Source: Gammaproteobacteria bacterium
Lineage (GTDB): Bacteria; Pseudomonadota; Gammaproteobacteria; GCA-001735895
NCBI GenBank assembly: GCA_029862005.1
Contig: JAOTYD010000022.1
Span: 1 to 51,180 of the forward strand
Direction: 5' to 3'
DNA: 51,180 bases
The position numbers were made by a program, and so were the translations under genes. The notes under the pieces were generated by a model. That model did no database searches, was not told the origin of the DNA, and was given only the letters and a program-made list of their open reading frames with translations. This document shows positions 50,291 through 51,180 of this stretch, one piece after another; position 1 is the first letter of the stretch; each line of letters starts with the position of its first letter.

Positions 50291-51180
50291 CTAGGTATGC
50301 GCCTTGGTGCTCACGCTGTCCTGTAAAACCCCGTCGATTGGCAAAATAACATGTACCTGCGCACCCTTCCCCTCTTCACTTTCGATGCTCATTTCGCCCC
50401 CATGCTCACGCACAATCGTGTCGCAAAGTGAAAGACCGAGGCCACTGCCCTTGCCCACCGGTTTGGTGGTAAAAAACAGCTCCATAACATGCCCAAGTAC
50501 CTCTTTTGACATGCCAGGACCATAATCCTGAACACAAACATGAACTCGATTTCCTTCGAGTTCGCTCTTAATGACAATACAGTCTTCTTCCAGGTCGATG
50601 GCCGCACAGGCATCCATGGCATTGATCAGCAGATTCATGAACACCTGAGTCAGTTGATCGGCCACTCCGACAATGGCCGGAAGGTTCTTATCTAGTTGCA
50701 ACTGCACGCCAATCGAACTGAATCTGCGGTCATAGGATAAAAGTCCCGCAGTGCTGCGTAGCAACTCATTCAGATCCAGTAACTCGCGTTCACGTGGTTT
50801 GGGCGATGAGAAATCGGCGATTTCCCTCGTTATTTTCCCAAGTCTGAGAATTTGTTCGTTGATCAGATCGATATTTCGACTTAACTCATCATCTTGATCG
50901 GCGCTGGTGTACGAATGCTGGACTGCGGAGACAGCACCGGCAATTGCCGCAATTGGATTGCCTACTTCGTGCAGTATTCCCGCAGCCAACTGCCCGATTG
51001 CCGCCATTTTATCCTGATGAAAAAACTGTTGCCGGGTAGTCTCAAGTTCACGTTGAGCCTGTAGACGCCCGGTGATGTCATGCACGACCACTATATAACT
51101 GCTATCCCCATTGGTCTTTTCGAGCGGTCCGACCCAGAGATCTGACGGAAATTCGGTGCCGTCGATGCGTTTAAAAACAC
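50291..51180 (-). CDS. PAS-domain sensor histidine kinase, NtrB type (partial)
   Basis: The reading frame is open to the window edge, so the N-terminus lies beyond it. The part seen is the end of a PAS domain (FKRIDGTEFPSDLWVGPLE, YIVVVHDITGR) followed by a HisKA with the phosphoacceptor His in GILHEVGNPIAAI, and a HATPase_c with N box (MNLLINAMDAC), G1 (DYGPGM) and G2 (GKGSGLGLSL). The HEVGNPI form is that of kinases paired with NtrC-family regulators. It is a likely partner of the regulator at 42784, with the whole cytochrome plus-strand set between them. Confidence 0.88.
   Translation of the reverse strand, partial: VFKRIDGTEFPSDLWVGPLEKTNGDSSYIVVVHDITGRLQAQRELETTRQQFFHQDKMAAIGQLAAGILHEVGNPIAAIAGAVSAVQHSYTSADQDDELSRNIDLINEQILRLGKITREIADFSSPKPRERELLDLNELLRSTAGLLSYDRRFSSIGVQLQLDKNLPAIVGVADQLTQVFMNLLINAMDACAAIDLEEDCIVIKSELEGNRVHVCVQDYGPGMSKEVLGHVMELFFTTKPVGKGSGLGLSLCDTIVREHGGEMSIESEEGKGAQVHVILPIDGVLQDSVSTKAHT

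Noticed and set aside
1-51180. Mobile element, prophage or integrase signature
   Set aside because: No transposase, integrase, phage or tRNA gene was recognised in any frame; the dispersed repeats in the first 5 kb are the only sign of mobility.

Overview
The window looks like chromosomal DNA of a free-living, respiratory, Gram-negative bacterium, most probably an uncultured gammaproteobacterium of marine or sediment origin. This is inferred from outer-membrane and RND envelope systems, an FNR box, sigma-54 promoters and many periplasmic c-type cytochromes; the species cannot be named. I see no rRNA, tRNA, CRISPR array, transposase or integrase.

Region 1 (1-9.2 kb) holds single genes of mixed function: an NAD(P)-binding reductase, a Kelch protein, a rhomboid protease, a START-like protein, a thioredoxin-fold protein, an orphan bufferin-like Cys-rich peptide, a 44-residue secreted peptide, cupins and a DMT transporter. 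A degenerate intergenic repeat (core GGCCGAAGATTGCC ... GAGCGTCT) recurs about five times in the first 4.4 kb and is not seen later.

Region 2 (9.3-23.4 kb) is an envelope and thiol region: an RND pump with its adaptor, a DUF255 thioredoxin-like protein, an OmpA-family lipoprotein, a three-gene ExbB/MotA-like motor operon, a secreted protein made of eleven 9-residue Met-Asn-Pro repeats, a periplasmic thioredoxin, TolC- and HlyD-type proteins and a UspA protein behind an FNR box. Two identical 8-6-8 inverted repeats (TATATTAG-N6-CTAATATA), each between divergent genes, suggest one repressor controls both the RND/DUF255 pair and the motor/repeat-protein pair.

Region 3 (25.3-51.2 kb) is the main feature: a cytochrome region with 37 CXXCH heme sites in ten proteins. 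A minus-strand series (37.6 to 25.3 kb) encodes a tetraheme cytochrome, parvulin isomerase, large outer-membrane barrel, two triheme c7 proteins plus a c5-c7 fusion, two paralogous helical periplasmic proteins, an NHL lipoprotein, an 11-heme cytochrome and a ResB-like maturation protein. Upstream are an NrfJ-like lipoprotein and a second NHL lipoprotein. Diverging on the plus strand are two triheme class I cytochromes, a TlpA-like lipoprotein, a sigma-54 response regulator, a Sel1 protein, a monoheme cytochrome with Cys at the usual axial Met position, and two WG-type propeller proteins. CcsA, a TPR protein, a Sel1-diheme cytochrome fusion and an NtrB-type kinase (cut by the window end) close the region.

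At least five sequences fit -24/-12 promoters, two of them back to back at 39860-39920, and TTCTCA/TGAGAA palindromes lie upstream of some. Together with the encoded NtrC-type regulator and kinase this suggests a self-contained, sigma-54-controlled porin-cytochrome electron-transfer system. Its electron donor and acceptor cannot be read from the sequence.
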